64,000 nucleotides of DNA from Tateyamaria omphalii (GTDB lineage Bacteria; Pseudomonadota; Alphaproteobacteria; Rhodobacterales; Rhodobacteraceae): positions 794,501-858,500 of the forward strand of contig NZ_BMWT01000001.1 in NCBI RefSeq assembly GCF_014651375.1. The letters are read 5' to 3'. Position 1 is the stretch's first letter. Every line of letters starts with the position of its first letter. The notes beneath the pieces are model-generated. The model saw nothing but the letters and a program-made list of their open reading frames with translations. It was not told the origin of the DNA and ran no database searches. The position numbers and the translations under genes are program-made. Positions 55,116 to 63,410 of this stretch are shown piece after piece.

Positions 55116-55778
55116 ATGCTTAAATTCCCCACCGTCATCGCCATGAGCGCCGTCGTCGCGCTGGGCGCGTGTACTGATCCCGGTGCATTGGGCACCGTTG
55201 GACCCAGTGGCGAACCGATCAATCAGAAACGCAACACTGGTGCCGCGATTGGTGCCGCGTCCGGCGCTGTGCTGGGTGCTGTGCTGGGCGACCGCAAGAC
55301 CGCTGTGGCCGGAGCCGTTGCTGGCGGCTTGATCGGCGGCGCCATCGGCTATGACCTTGATCAGCAAGAGGCCGAACTGCGCCGTGAGTTGGCCAGTGGT
55401 GTGACCATCACGAACACGGGCGACCGTTTGATCGTGTCGTTCCCCGAAGCGATCCTGTTTGCGACAGACAGCTTTACCGTGCGTCCGGGTCTGAACTCCG
55501 ACATGGCGGCGTTGGCGCGCAGCCTTGATCGGTATCCGGCGTCCACGGTTCAGATTGTCGGTCACACCGACAGCGATGGCGACGCTGCCTATAACCAGCA
55601 ACTGTCCGAGCGCCGCGCCAATGCCGTCGCCGATGTGCTGTTGAACCAGGGCGTGCCCTTCAACCGCATCCAGACCTTTGGCCGGGGTGAAAGCCAGCCT
55701 ATCGCGACGAACCTGACGCCCGAGGGCAAGCAGCAGAACCGCCGCGTTGAGATCGTGATCCTGCCCACAGCGCAGTAG
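55116..55778 (+). CDS. OmpA-family lipoprotein
   Basis: 220 aa. The lipobox VALGAC sets the lipidated Cys near residue 19. A Gly/Ala-rich segment (AAIGAASGAVLGAVLG, AVAGAVAGGLIGGAIGYDLD) resembles a glycine-zipper membrane motif. The C-terminal OmpA domain binds peptidoglycan (ILFATDSFTVRPGLNSDMAA, VQIVGHTDSDGDAAYNQQLS, GRGESQPIATN, NRRVEIVI). Likely outer-membrane anchored; similar to YiaD. GGACAAGAG precedes the ATG at 55116. Confidence 0.92.
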   Translation: MLKFPTVIAMSAVVALGACTDPGALGTVGPSGEPINQKRNTGAAIGAASGAVLGAVLGDRKTAVAGAVAGGLIGGAIGYDLDQQEAELRRELASGVTITNTGDRLIVSFPEAILFATDSFTVRPGLNSDMAALARSLDRYPASTVQIVGHTDSDGDAAYNQQLSERRANAVADVLLNQGVPFNRIQTFGRGESQPIATNLTPEGKQQNRRVEIVILPTAQ

Positions 55779-55800
55779 TCACACCGCACAGATTGTAGGC

Positions 55801-55830
55801 AGGGGCCTCGGCAAATTGCCGGGGCCCCTT
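55801..55830 (+). terminator. Hairpin after the OmpA lipoprotein gene
   Basis: AGGGGCCTCGGCAA faces TTGCCGGGGCCCCTT, a long GC stem with one wobble 22 bases after the stop. Followed by TTGCGTTG, a weak T-run. Confidence 0.65.
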
Positions 55831-55885
55831 GCGTTGTGGGGCAATCGGGTCATGTTACCGGCAACAAAGACATGAGGGACGGATT

Positions 55886-56428
55886 ATGACGACGCCAACA
55901 CTGCTCGGCATTTCGGGATCGATGCGCAAGGCATCCACCAACACCAAGCTGGTGCGCGAAGCGGCGCGATTGTTTGGCGATTGCACCTATGTTGAGGCGG
56001 ATTTGCAGATGCCGCTATACGACGGTGATCTGGAAACGGCCGAAGGTGTGCCGGAAGCAGCGCAGGTGCTGGCCCGTCAGATTGCCGAGGCGGATGCGGT
56101 CGTGATCTCGACCCCGGAATACAACAAGGCGCCCCCCGGTGTTCTGAAGAACGCGCTGGATTGGGCCAGCCGGGTTGAGGGGAAGCCCTGGGCCGACAAA
56201 CCGGTTGCGGTGATGTCTGCGGCCGCCGGCCGGGCCGGGGGCGAGCGCGCGCAGATGGTGTTGCGCGGATACATGGTGCCGTTTCGTCCGCGTATCTTGC
56301 AGGGGCCGGAGATTCATCTGGCGGCATCGTCCAGCCAGTTTGATGACGATGGCCGTCTGACGGGTGAGATTTACGTGCGGGAACTGACCCAACTTATGCA
56401 ATCCCTGAGGTCCGAGATTGGTCGCTAG
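55886..56428 (+). CDS. NADPH-dependent FMN reductase family protein
   Basis: 180-aa flavodoxin-fold protein. LLGISGSMRKASTNTKLVRE is the FMN phosphate loop (GSxRxxSxN), and TPEYNKAPPGVLKNALDWAS the second FMN-binding loop (PEYN). Members reduce flavins, quinones or chromate. The ATG at 55886 has GAGGGA upstream. It overlaps the convergent VOC gene by 4 bases. Confidence 0.9.
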   Translation: MTTPTLLGISGSMRKASTNTKLVREAARLFGDCTYVEADLQMPLYDGDLETAEGVPEAAQVLARQIAEADAVVISTPEYNKAPPGVLKNALDWASRVEGKPWADKPVAVMSAAAGRAGGERAQMVLRGYMVPFRPRILQGPEIHLAASSSQFDDDGRLTGEIYVRELTQLMQSLRSEIGR

Positions 56429-56826
56429 GCCGGTGTGCTGACCTCGATCAGGTTGCCATCCGGATCGCGGATGTAGAGCGACAGGATAGGGAATTGCGCG
56501 CCGGAGCGTGGAACAGGGCCGTCTTCGATGGGCGTGCCAGTGGCTTTGAAATGAGCCTGCCAGTGGTCGATTGGTGTGTCCGTGAGAAAGCAGAGGTCAG
56601 CGCTTCCCATGGTTGGATGCGTAGCCTTGGGATCAAAGGTGTTGTCGGCCTGATGCAGGTTGATCTTTTGAGCGCCAAAGGCCAGCGCGTGCCGTGTTGA
56701 TCCGTCTGCCACTTCGAACGGCATATGCGTCATACCAAGGATCGTGGTGTAGAAAGCGACGGTTGTGTCGATGTCCTTGACCGTCAGGACGAGGTGATCG
56801 AGCGCCTTAAGTTTCGGTTGTTCCAT
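56425..56826 (-). CDS. VOC-family (glyoxalase-like) protein
   Basis: 133 aa. Two beta-alpha-beta-beta-beta units: LDHLVLTVKDIDTTVAFYTT through MTHMPFEV, and the second ending LYIRDPDGNLIEVSTP. The first His (LDHLVL) and the final Glu (NLIEV) are metal ligands in relatives. Start at the ATG at 56826 (GGGAGCGGG upstream). Could be a dioxygenase-like or resistance protein; the substrate is unknown. Confidence 0.87.
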   Translation of the reverse strand: MEQPKLKALDHLVLTVKDIDTTVAFYTTILGMTHMPFEVADGSTRHALAFGAQKINLHQADNTFDPKATHPTMGSADLCFLTDTPIDHWQAHFKATGTPIEDGPVPRSGAQFPILSLYIRDPDGNLIEVSTPA

Positions 56827-56855
56827 TTTCCCGCTCCCTGTCCCATGGTCCCGAC

Positions 56856-57653
56856 ATGGAGCATGACCCCGACAGAACCGTTCGTCAAAGCGATGTGATG
56901 GACCCCGCCCGCGCCCGTGCCATGCAGGTGGCCTTGGGGCAGATGCCGAACCTTGTGGCGGGTGTGCCGCTGCCGCCATTCTTTCATCAGCTGTACTTTT
57001 GGTCGCCTGAGCCGCCGGATCGTCTGGGTCGGGATGGGCACCCCAAGGTGGGAGGTGTTATCCCCGACATGGGGTTGCCCCGCCGCATGTGGGCCGGGGG
57101 GCGGTTGCAGTTTCATGCGCCGCTGCTGCTTGGCGTGAGCGCGGAGAAGGCAACGGTGTGCGAAAGTGCGACGCGCAAGGAGGGACGCACTGGACCTTTG
57201 GCCTTTGTCACTTTGCGGCACGAGATTTGGCAGGAGAGCGCATTGTGTGTGACCGAGTGGCAGGACCTTGTGTATCGTCACGACCCCGATCCGAGCGCGC
57301 CGCGTCCCGTGCCACCAGTTGCCGCGACAGATGAGGATGTCACGCACGAGCACAGTTTTGATGCGACGCTGCTGTTTCGATATTCCGCGCTGACCTTCAA
57401 TGGTCATCGCATCCACTATGATCAGCCCTATGCCCGCGATGTTGAGGGGTATGACGGGTTGGTTGTGCATGGTCCGCTGCTCGCACAGCATTTGATGCTA
57501 TTGGCCGAGGCAGGCTTGGGGCCGCTTGAGCAGTTCCGATTTCGGGCGACCTCGCCTCTGATGCATCACGAGGTGGGGACGTTTTGCCGGAAGGGGCGAA
57601 CGCTATGGGTGCGCGGCCCGGACGGGCGGCAGTGCATGGAGGCGGAGGCCTAG
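56856..57653 (+). CDS. Hot-dog-fold hydratase/dehydratase, HTD2/mesaconyl-C4-CoA-hydratase-like
   Basis: 265 aa. An N-terminal MaoC-like half (FFHQLYFWSPEPPDRLGRDG; HPKVGG; LPRRMWAGGRLQFHAPLLLG) and a C-terminal half with the hydratase-2-type motif FRYSALTFNGHRIHYDQPYA (acid/base Asp/His pattern). This pattern is seen in fungal/mitochondrial HTD2 and bacterial mesaconyl/itaconyl-CoA hydratases. No partner gene for itaconate or the 3-hydroxypropionate cycle is nearby, so the substrate is open. Confidence 0.8.
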   Translation: MEHDPDRTVRQSDVMDPARARAMQVALGQMPNLVAGVPLPPFFHQLYFWSPEPPDRLGRDGHPKVGGVIPDMGLPRRMWAGGRLQFHAPLLLGVSAEKATVCESATRKEGRTGPLAFVTLRHEIWQESALCVTEWQDLVYRHDPDPSAPRPVPPVAATDEDVTHEHSFDATLLFRYSALTFNGHRIHYDQPYARDVEGYDGLVVHGPLLAQHLMLLAEAGLGPLEQFRFRATSPLMHHEVGTFCRKGRTLWVRGPDGRQCMEAEA

Positions 57654-57809
57654 AGATACGCCGATGCGGTGATAAACGCGTTTCGTTCCAAGCACCCGCC
57701 TGACGGGCACCGTCAGGCCGCGCCGACCCGCCCCATGGGGCGGCGCGATTGCGCCACACCTCGGTTCGGCGCGTGAACTTCCGTCGAGCGTAAGCATATG
57801 GTTCGATTG

Positions 57810-58847
57810 CTAAAACGAAGCTGCCACCTCAAACCCCTGCGGAATCGTGTCGATCCCATCAAGGATCAGGTCGGCCATGGTGTGCGCGACCTTGGGCGCC
57901 ATGCCGAAGCCGATTTTGAACCCTCCGTTCGCGATGAAGTGCCCGGGTATGTCGGGCCACGGGCCGAGCATCGGGGCACGGCTGCGGCTGCGGGGGCGCA
58001 GGCCTGCCCAGCGCGCGAGCACCTTTGCATTCTGGAGCGCCGGGATGGCGGCGCGGGCACGGGTCAGGATGTCATCCAATTGCGTGTCTGTGTCGATGGG
58101 GCTGTTGTAGTCCCGTTCCGTTGTCGACCCGATGGCGGTTGTTCCGTCGGCATGGGGGATGATGTGCAGCGTGTCGGCGAAGAGTTGGGGGGCGTCCGGG
58201 GCGGCGAAGTCCAGAAGGGCCGCTTGCCCCTTGATCCCGGCGCCGACCATGCGAGTGTGCCCCGCGTTCAACTCCTCCAGCCCTGCGACGCCGGTGGCGT
58301 GGACGGTGATGTCGGTCTCGGGTGCGTCTCCCTTGATGTGAACACCATGGGTTTCGAGGGCTGCAGCAAGGGCTGCACACGCCTGCCGCGGGTGCATGCG
58401 GGCACTAAGCGTGTCGAAGATTTCCATGCCGGTCGGGCTGTGCGCCGCCCAGTTGGGGTTCGCGATGGGCCGGACGGTCCAGGTGGCGGCGTCGCCCCAG
58501 AGGGTTTTGGCTGTTTCGCCGCGCTGATGGGCGAGCGCCAGCGCTGCATCATCAGCGATGGGTTGGCAACGACCTGTGCGGGCGTAGCCGGGGGACATGC
58601 CGCTGGTTGCCTCAACCTCAGCCCAGAAACTTTCGGCCATCAGTAGGCTTTCCAGTTGGAACTGTTTTTTCGGGTTCCAGTTTTCCGGCACATGTGGGGC
58701 CAGGGCACCCACGATCCCGCCTGATGCGCCTGCGCCGAGGCCGTTTGGATCAACCACCTGCACCCGCGCGCCGCGCTGGGCGAGGACCCATGCAATCGAC
58801 AGGCCAAAGATGCCCGCACCGCGCACGGTGATGTCTGCCGTTGCCAT
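57810..58847 (-). CDS. FAD-dependent oxidoreductase (DAO family), MnmC oxidase-like
   Basis: 345 aa. The N-terminal FAD site is ITVRGAGIFGLSIAWVLAQR, with an Asp/Glu end of the second strand (VQVVDPNGLGAGASGGIVGA). GHFIANGGFKIGFGMAPKVA near the C-terminus is the typical DAO closing FAD motif. It is divergent from mnmD across a 48-base gap. In E. coli MnmC the DAO-type oxidase and the MnmD methyltransferase are fused; here they may be separate genes. ThiO-like glycine oxidase is the alternative, but no thiamine genes are near. Confidence 0.82.
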   Translation of the reverse strand: MATADITVRGAGIFGLSIAWVLAQRGARVQVVDPNGLGAGASGGIVGALAPHVPENWNPKKQFQLESLLMAESFWAEVEATSGMSPGYARTGRCQPIADDAALALAHQRGETAKTLWGDAATWTVRPIANPNWAAHSPTGMEIFDTLSARMHPRQACAALAAALETHGVHIKGDAPETDITVHATGVAGLEELNAGHTRMVGAGIKGQAALLDFAAPDAPQLFADTLHIIPHADGTTAIGSTTERDYNSPIDTDTQLDDILTRARAAIPALQNAKVLARWAGLRPRSRSRAPMLGPWPDIPGHFIANGGFKIGFGMAPKVAHTMADLILDGIDTIPQGFEVAASF

Positions 58848-58895
58848 TCGTCATGCCTTTCGCCAAGGTCGCCGCGATACCTTCTACAGGGGCGG

Positions 58896-59561
58896 ATGAT
58901 GCAGGACCAGCGGGCAGAGCTTGAGTGGCGCGACGGGGCGGTGCCGGTGTCCACGCGCTTTGACGATCCGTATTTTTCGCTCGACAACGGGCTGGCCGAG
59001 ACGCGGCATGTGTTTCTGGATGGGAACGACCTGCCGGCCCGGTTTCGGAATGGGTTTCACATTGCAGAACTGGGGTTTGGCACCGGGCTGAACTTTCTGA
59101 CCGCTTGGGCTGCATGGCGGGCGGCGGGCATTGAAGGGCGCTTGTACTTCACCAGTTTCGAGGCGTTTCCGATGGCGCAGGCTGCGATGGAGAAGGCCTT
59201 GGCTGCCTTTCCCGAAGTGGCGGATTTGGCCGCGCGGCTTGTGGCGGTAGGTGGTGGGTCGGCTGAATTCGAGGATGCAACGCTGACCGTGATCCAAGGG
59301 GACGCGCGTGAGACGCTGCCCAAGTGGGATGGCAAGGCGGATGCGTGGTTTCTGGACGGGTTTTCGCCCGCCAAGAACCCCGAGCTGTGGGGCGCGAACC
59401 TGATGGAGGAGGTGGGGCGTCACACTGTCCCCGCGGGGACAGCGGCCACCTACACGGCCGCGGGTTTCGTGCGCCGCGGGTTGGAGGCGGCGGGATTTGC
59501 CGTCACCCGAACACCCGGCTTTGGCCGTAAGCGACATATGACGCGGGGCGTTTTGGAGTGA
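58896..59561 (+). CDS. mnmD: tRNA 5-methylaminomethyl-2-thiouridine methyltransferase MnmD
   Basis: 221-aa SAM-dependent methyltransferase that converts nm5s2U34 to mnm5s2U34 in tRNA. AELGFGTGLNFLTAWAAWRA is the SAM motif, AWFLDGFSPAKNPELWGANL the characteristic MnmC/MnmD motif, and YTAAGFVRRGLEAAGF a later block. Equals the N-terminal half of E. coli MnmC. Start: the ATG at 58896 (or 58899). Its TGA overlaps the EamA gene start (GTGA). Confidence 0.93.
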   Translation: MMQDQRAELEWRDGAVPVSTRFDDPYFSLDNGLAETRHVFLDGNDLPARFRNGFHIAELGFGTGLNFLTAWAAWRAAGIEGRLYFTSFEAFPMAQAAMEKALAAFPEVADLAARLVAVGGGSAEFEDATLTVIQGDARETLPKWDGKADAWFLDGFSPAKNPELWGANLMEEVGRHTVPAGTAATYTAAGFVRRGLEAAGFAVTRTPGFGRKRHMTRGVLE

Positions 59562-60427
59562 GCCAAGGCAACAACACGCGGTTGGGCATTGCGCTGATGA
59601 TCGCGGTGTCGGTGGTGTTTGCCAGCCAGGATGGCATCTCTCGCCACCTGGCGGGCGAATACAACGTCTTCATGGTGGTGATGATCCGGTATTGGTTCTT
59701 TGCTGCCTTTGTCATCACGATTGCGGCGCGTAAAGCGGGCGGTGTGCGGGCGGCAGCACAGACGCGCCAGCCTGTGGTTCAGGGGCTGCGCGGCCTGCTC
59801 TTGGCTGCCGAGATTTGCGTGATGGTCACCGCCTTTACCGTGTTGGGGTTGGTGGAAAGCCATGCGGTCTTTGCCGCCTATCCGCTGTTGGTTGCTGCCC
59901 TGTCGGGGCCGATCTTGGGCGAGCATGTGGGTTGGCGGCGCTGGGCGGCCATCGGGGTTGGGTTCATTGGTGTGCTGTTCATCCTGAAGCCGGGCCTGGG
60001 TGTCTTTGATCCTGCAGCGGTGATCCCGTTGGCCTCGGCCATCATGTTTGCCGTCTATGGCCTGTTGACCCGCTATGTTGCGCGGGATGACAGCACCGCG
60101 ACCAGCTTTTTCTGGACCGGGACCACGGGGGCTGTTGCCATGACCTGTGTCGGTGTCTGGTTCTGGGAACCGATGACCGGCGCGGATTGGGGTTGGATGG
60201 GCGCGTTGTGTCTGACGGGGGCCTTGGGCCACTGGCTGCTGATCCGCACTTATGAGGTGGCGGAGGCCAGCGCGGTACAGCCCTTTGCCTATTTCCAGAT
60301 GGTCTTTGCCGCCCTGGTGGGCATCACCGTCTTTGGCGAGGTGCTGGAGATCAACGTTATCGTGGGGGCTGCCATCATCGTGGCGGCGGGCCTATTCACC
60401 CTTTGGCGCGAACGACAGCAGGGTTGA
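59558..60427 (+). CDS. EamA-family (DMT superfamily) transporter
   Basis: 289 aa with ten hydrophobic segments in two EamA repeats (GIALMIAVSVVFASQDGISR … ; IPLASAIMFAVYGLLTRYVA …). GTG start overlapping mnmD, so it is expressed with it. Members export amino acids, nucleotide sugars or other metabolites, and some act in uptake of S-adenosylmethionine; nothing here decides. The 3' end overlaps the convergent slt by 36 bases. Confidence 0.88.
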   Translation: MSQGNNTRLGIALMIAVSVVFASQDGISRHLAGEYNVFMVVMIRYWFFAAFVITIAARKAGGVRAAAQTRQPVVQGLRGLLLAAEICVMVTAFTVLGLVESHAVFAAYPLLVAALSGPILGEHVGWRRWAAIGVGFIGVLFILKPGLGVFDPAAVIPLASAIMFAVYGLLTRYVARDDSTATSFFWTGTTGAVAMTCVGVWFWEPMTGADWGWMGALCLTGALGHWLLIRTYEVAEASAVQPFAYFQMVFAALVGITVFGEVLEINVIVGAAIIVAAGLFTLWRERQQG

Positions 60428-62362
60428 GCCGACAAGTTCCTCGCTGAACGGGATCGGTAGGGGTTCTTTGCCCAGCCGTGCGCGGTAGATCGGCAGGCTT
60501 TCGGTCACGCGCATGACGTAGTTGCGGGTTTCGCGGAAGGGGATGTGTTCAATCCAGTCGATGACGTCGAAATCGTCACGTGCCGCGCGCGGATTGCCAT
60601 AGCGCAGCATCCATTGGTTGGGGCGTGAGGGACCCGCATTGTAGGCGGCGGACATCAGAACAACGTTGCCGTCAAAGCGCCGTGCCAGTTGGCTGAGATA
60701 TGTGGCCCCCAGCTTTGCGTTATAGGCGGGGTCCGAGATCATGCGGCCTGTCGAGTGATCGTCAGACAAGCCAAGGCTGGCCGCCACCTCTCGCCCTGTG
60801 CCGGGCATGACTTGCATTAGCCCGCGCGCACCGACGCTGGATTGCACAACCGGGTCGAATTCGGATTCGCGTCGTGCGATGGCAAGCGACATTTCGGGGG
60901 CCATAGGCAGGTTTGCATCCGCGAGGGGGTGCAGCGGGTAGTAGGGCGCGTGGATCGTGATGCCGCGCCGTGCAACGCGTTTGCCGATCATCACAGCGAG
61001 ATGGGGCTGGCCTGCGGCGATTGCGACATGGCCGAGGTATCCTGCCGCATCACGGTCGAGGCGTTCGGCGAAGTGGGTCCAAAAGCGCTCAGCCAGGCTG
61101 AGCTCGCCCGAGGCTTGCAGCAGCAGGCCCGCTTCGTAGAGGTCATTTTCGGTGAGAGGGGTGTCCTGCCCCGGGGAGAAGGCTTCTGATCCGTCAAGAC
61201 CGGGGTCGATGGGGAGACCGCCCCTTTCGGCGGCGAGCAGTCCATAGAATGAGGTCTGGTATCGCGCGCCTTCGGTATAGGCGCCTTTGGCTTCTTCGGT
61301 GTTGCCCATCGCTTCGTGCGCCCGACCGATCCAATAGCCTGCGCGCCCGCGCGAGATGGGGGAACGGGTGGCGTTACGGTGGTTCTGGAAATGGCCAAGT
61401 GCGACCTCGGGATCCTTGAGCAAGCGCAGGGCGATGTAGCCGGACAGCCACTCCAGATCGGCGAAAGCGGACCCTTCGGTCAGGAAGTGGCGGGAGGCAA
61501 GCTGGTAGGCACGGGCGGCGTCGCCGTCCCGCATCTCGTCCCGGGCAAGGGCGCGGCGGCGGTTGGACCATTCGTCGGGCCGCCCGAGGGCTTCGATAGA
61601 GCGGGAGCGATCCATAAGCAGCGCCTTGGCATCGTCCCAGCGCCCCTTGCGCAGCCGCCATTCAAAGCGGGCGTGGGCGAGGCCGGGATCATCCTGCAAG
61701 GTGTCTGGAACGGCTTCGATCAGGGCGTCTACATTGTCTGCCAGTGCGCGCAGACCGATGCGGGCCTGGGCGAGGGCGCTTTGGCCCTTGTCCACGAGGG
61801 CGAACATGCGACGGGCGCTGGTGAAGTCCCCGGACCAGAGCAGGGCGTCGAGGCGCGCGGCATGGTGGGGTTTGAGAAGATCGGAGTGCGCAGCGAGGTA
61901 GCGTGATTGGGTAGTATCCGCCATCGGCATCGTGCGCCATGCCAGCACGAGGCTCGCCTCTGCCTCGCCCGTGCGGTCGGCGCGGATCAGGGCGGTGGCG
62001 TGGGCAAGGACACCCTCGGGCGTTTGAGGGCCGACATTTTCGAAGAACGACAGGATGTCGGCGTCGGGTTGATCGGCTACAACCTCTTCGGACCGTTCGC
62101 GCAGCAGGGGTTCACCGGGCCAATCGGGGCGCCGCTCAAGGAAGGCCACGATGTCGGCATAGGTGCCCCGTGCGGCACGCAGGCGTTGCCATTCGATGAC
62201 ATCTGCGGCGACGGCACCATCGCGGGCGGCCAGTGCTGCCGCGCTGTCCCAATTGCCTGCACGCAGCGCCTCCATCGCCCAGCCGAGGGGGCGGGGTCGT
62301 TCGGCCAAAGCCGCCACAGACAGTGTAAAAAACAGGGTCAAGGCAAGGGCAATCCGGGTCAT
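60392..62362 (-). CDS. slt: Soluble lytic murein transglycosylase
   Basis: 656-aa periplasmic enzyme that cleaves peptidoglycan glycan strands with formation of 1,6-anhydro ends. Signal peptide MTRIALALTLFFTLSVAALA; a long alpha-superhelical U-domain; the C-terminal SLT domain has IARRESEFDP (catalytic Glu), GARGLMQVMPGTGREVA and MSAAYNAGPSRPNQW. Start at the ATG at 62362; the frame opens at a TTG three codons earlier. Divergent from dapA, an arrangement seen in other alphaproteobacteria. Confidence 0.93.
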   Translation of the reverse strand: MTRIALALTLFFTLSVAALAERPRPLGWAMEALRAGNWDSAAALAARDGAVAADVIEWQRLRAARGTYADIVAFLERRPDWPGEPLLRERSEEVVADQPDADILSFFENVGPQTPEGVLAHATALIRADRTGEAEASLVLAWRTMPMADTTQSRYLAAHSDLLKPHHAARLDALLWSGDFTSARRMFALVDKGQSALAQARIGLRALADNVDALIEAVPDTLQDDPGLAHARFEWRLRKGRWDDAKALLMDRSRSIEALGRPDEWSNRRRALARDEMRDGDAARAYQLASRHFLTEGSAFADLEWLSGYIALRLLKDPEVALGHFQNHRNATRSPISRGRAGYWIGRAHEAMGNTEEAKGAYTEGARYQTSFYGLLAAERGGLPIDPGLDGSEAFSPGQDTPLTENDLYEAGLLLQASGELSLAERFWTHFAERLDRDAAGYLGHVAIAAGQPHLAVMIGKRVARRGITIHAPYYPLHPLADANLPMAPEMSLAIARRESEFDPVVQSSVGARGLMQVMPGTGREVAASLGLSDDHSTGRMISDPAYNAKLGATYLSQLARRFDGNVVLMSAAYNAGPSRPNQWMLRYGNPRAARDDFDVIDWIEHIPFRETRNYVMRVTESLPIYRARLGKEPLPIPFSEELVGSTLLSFAPKGE

Positions 62363-62500
62363 GTCTTGCAATTCCTGTCTTCGCGTGGCTAGAGCCTAGA
62401 GCATATGTTCTGGGCGTGCCGTTTCAACTCACGTTTCCGGACATATGCGAAAATCATCCCAGGCCCTCTGCCTGCCACACGTAAAAAAAGGAGCGTGAGA

Positions 62501-63373
62501 ATGTTTAAAGGTTCTATGCCTGCCCTCGTCACGCCGTTTCGTAACGGCGCTTTGGATCTGGAAACCCTCAAGAAGCTGGTCGAGTGGCATGTCGGCGAAG
62601 GATCGCACGGGCTGGTGCCTGTTGGCACCACCGGCGAAAGCCCGACCCTGACCCATGAAGAGCATGAGCTGGTCATCGAAACCGTGGTCAAAGCCTCGGC
62701 CGGGCGCATTCCTGTCATCGCAGGTGCCGGGTCGAACAACACGGTCGAGGCGATGCGCTTTGTCGAGTGCGCAGCCAAGGTCGGCGCAGATGCGGCGCTG
62801 GTTGTGACGCCTTATTACAACAAGCCGACCCAGCGGGGCCTGATCGCTCATTTCACAGCACTTCATGATTGTGCTGATGTTCCGATCATCATCTACAACA
62901 TCCCCGGTCGGTCGGTGATCGACATGACGCCCGAGACGATGGGTGAGTTGGCCAAACTCCCCCGTATTGTCGGCGTCAAGGATGCGACCGGCGATCTGGC
63001 CCGTGTCTGTGATCAGCGTATGACCTGTGGTCCCGACTTTATCCAGTTGTCTGGTGAGGATGCGACAGCGCATGGGTTTAACGCCCAAGGCGGAGTTGGT
63101 TGTATTTCCGTTACCGCGAATGCGGCGCCCAAGTTGCTGAGCCAGATGCAGGAAGCCTGCCTGGCCGGTGACTATGCGAAAGCGCTGGAGATTCAGGACA
63201 AGGTGATGCCGCTGCACAAGGCGATCTTTACCGAGCCTGGGCTGGTTGGCGCGAAGTACGCCATGTCGAAGCTGGGCCTGTGTTCGGACGAGGTGCGGTT
63301 GCCGTTGACCGGTCTGTCGGATGAGACCAAGGCCAAGGTTGATGCGGCCCTCGTGCACGCCGGGCTTCTCTGA
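62501..63373 (+). CDS. dapA: 4-hydroxy-tetrahydrodipicolinate synthase
   Basis: 290-aa TIM-barrel aldolase of lysine/diaminopimelate synthesis: condenses pyruvate with aspartate semialdehyde. [17 protein letters not shown] (GTTGE), [14 protein letters not shown] (active-site Tyr), [13 protein letters not shown] and [11 protein letters not shown] (Schiff-base Lys) are all present. AAAGGAGCG precedes the ATG. A good terminator follows. Confidence 0.97.
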   Translation: MFKGSMPALVTPFRNGALDLETLKKLVEWHVGEGSHGLVPVGTTGESPTLTHEEHELVIETVVKASAGRIPVIAGAGSNNTVEAMRFVECAAKVGADAALVVTPYYNKPTQRGLIAHFTALHDCADVPIIIYNIPGRSVIDMTPETMGELAKLPRIVGVKDATGDLARVCDQRMTCGPDFIQLSGEDATAHGFNAQGGVGCISVTANAAPKLLSQMQEACLAGDYAKALEIQDKVMPLHKAIFTEPGLVGAKYAMSKLGLCSDEVRLPLTGLSDETKAKVDAALVHAGLL

Positions 63374-63380
63374 AAATGAA

Positions 63381-63410
63381 AAGGCGGGCCTGAGTGCCCG
63401 CCTTGTTTTT
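63381..63410. terminator. Bidirectional terminator between dapA and dmsC-like gene
   Basis: AAGGCGGGC (63381–63389), loop, GCCCGCCTT (63396–63404), then GTTTTT on the + strand; on the minus strand the same stem is followed by TTCATTTTC. It touches the stop codon of the convergent gene. Confidence 0.92.
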
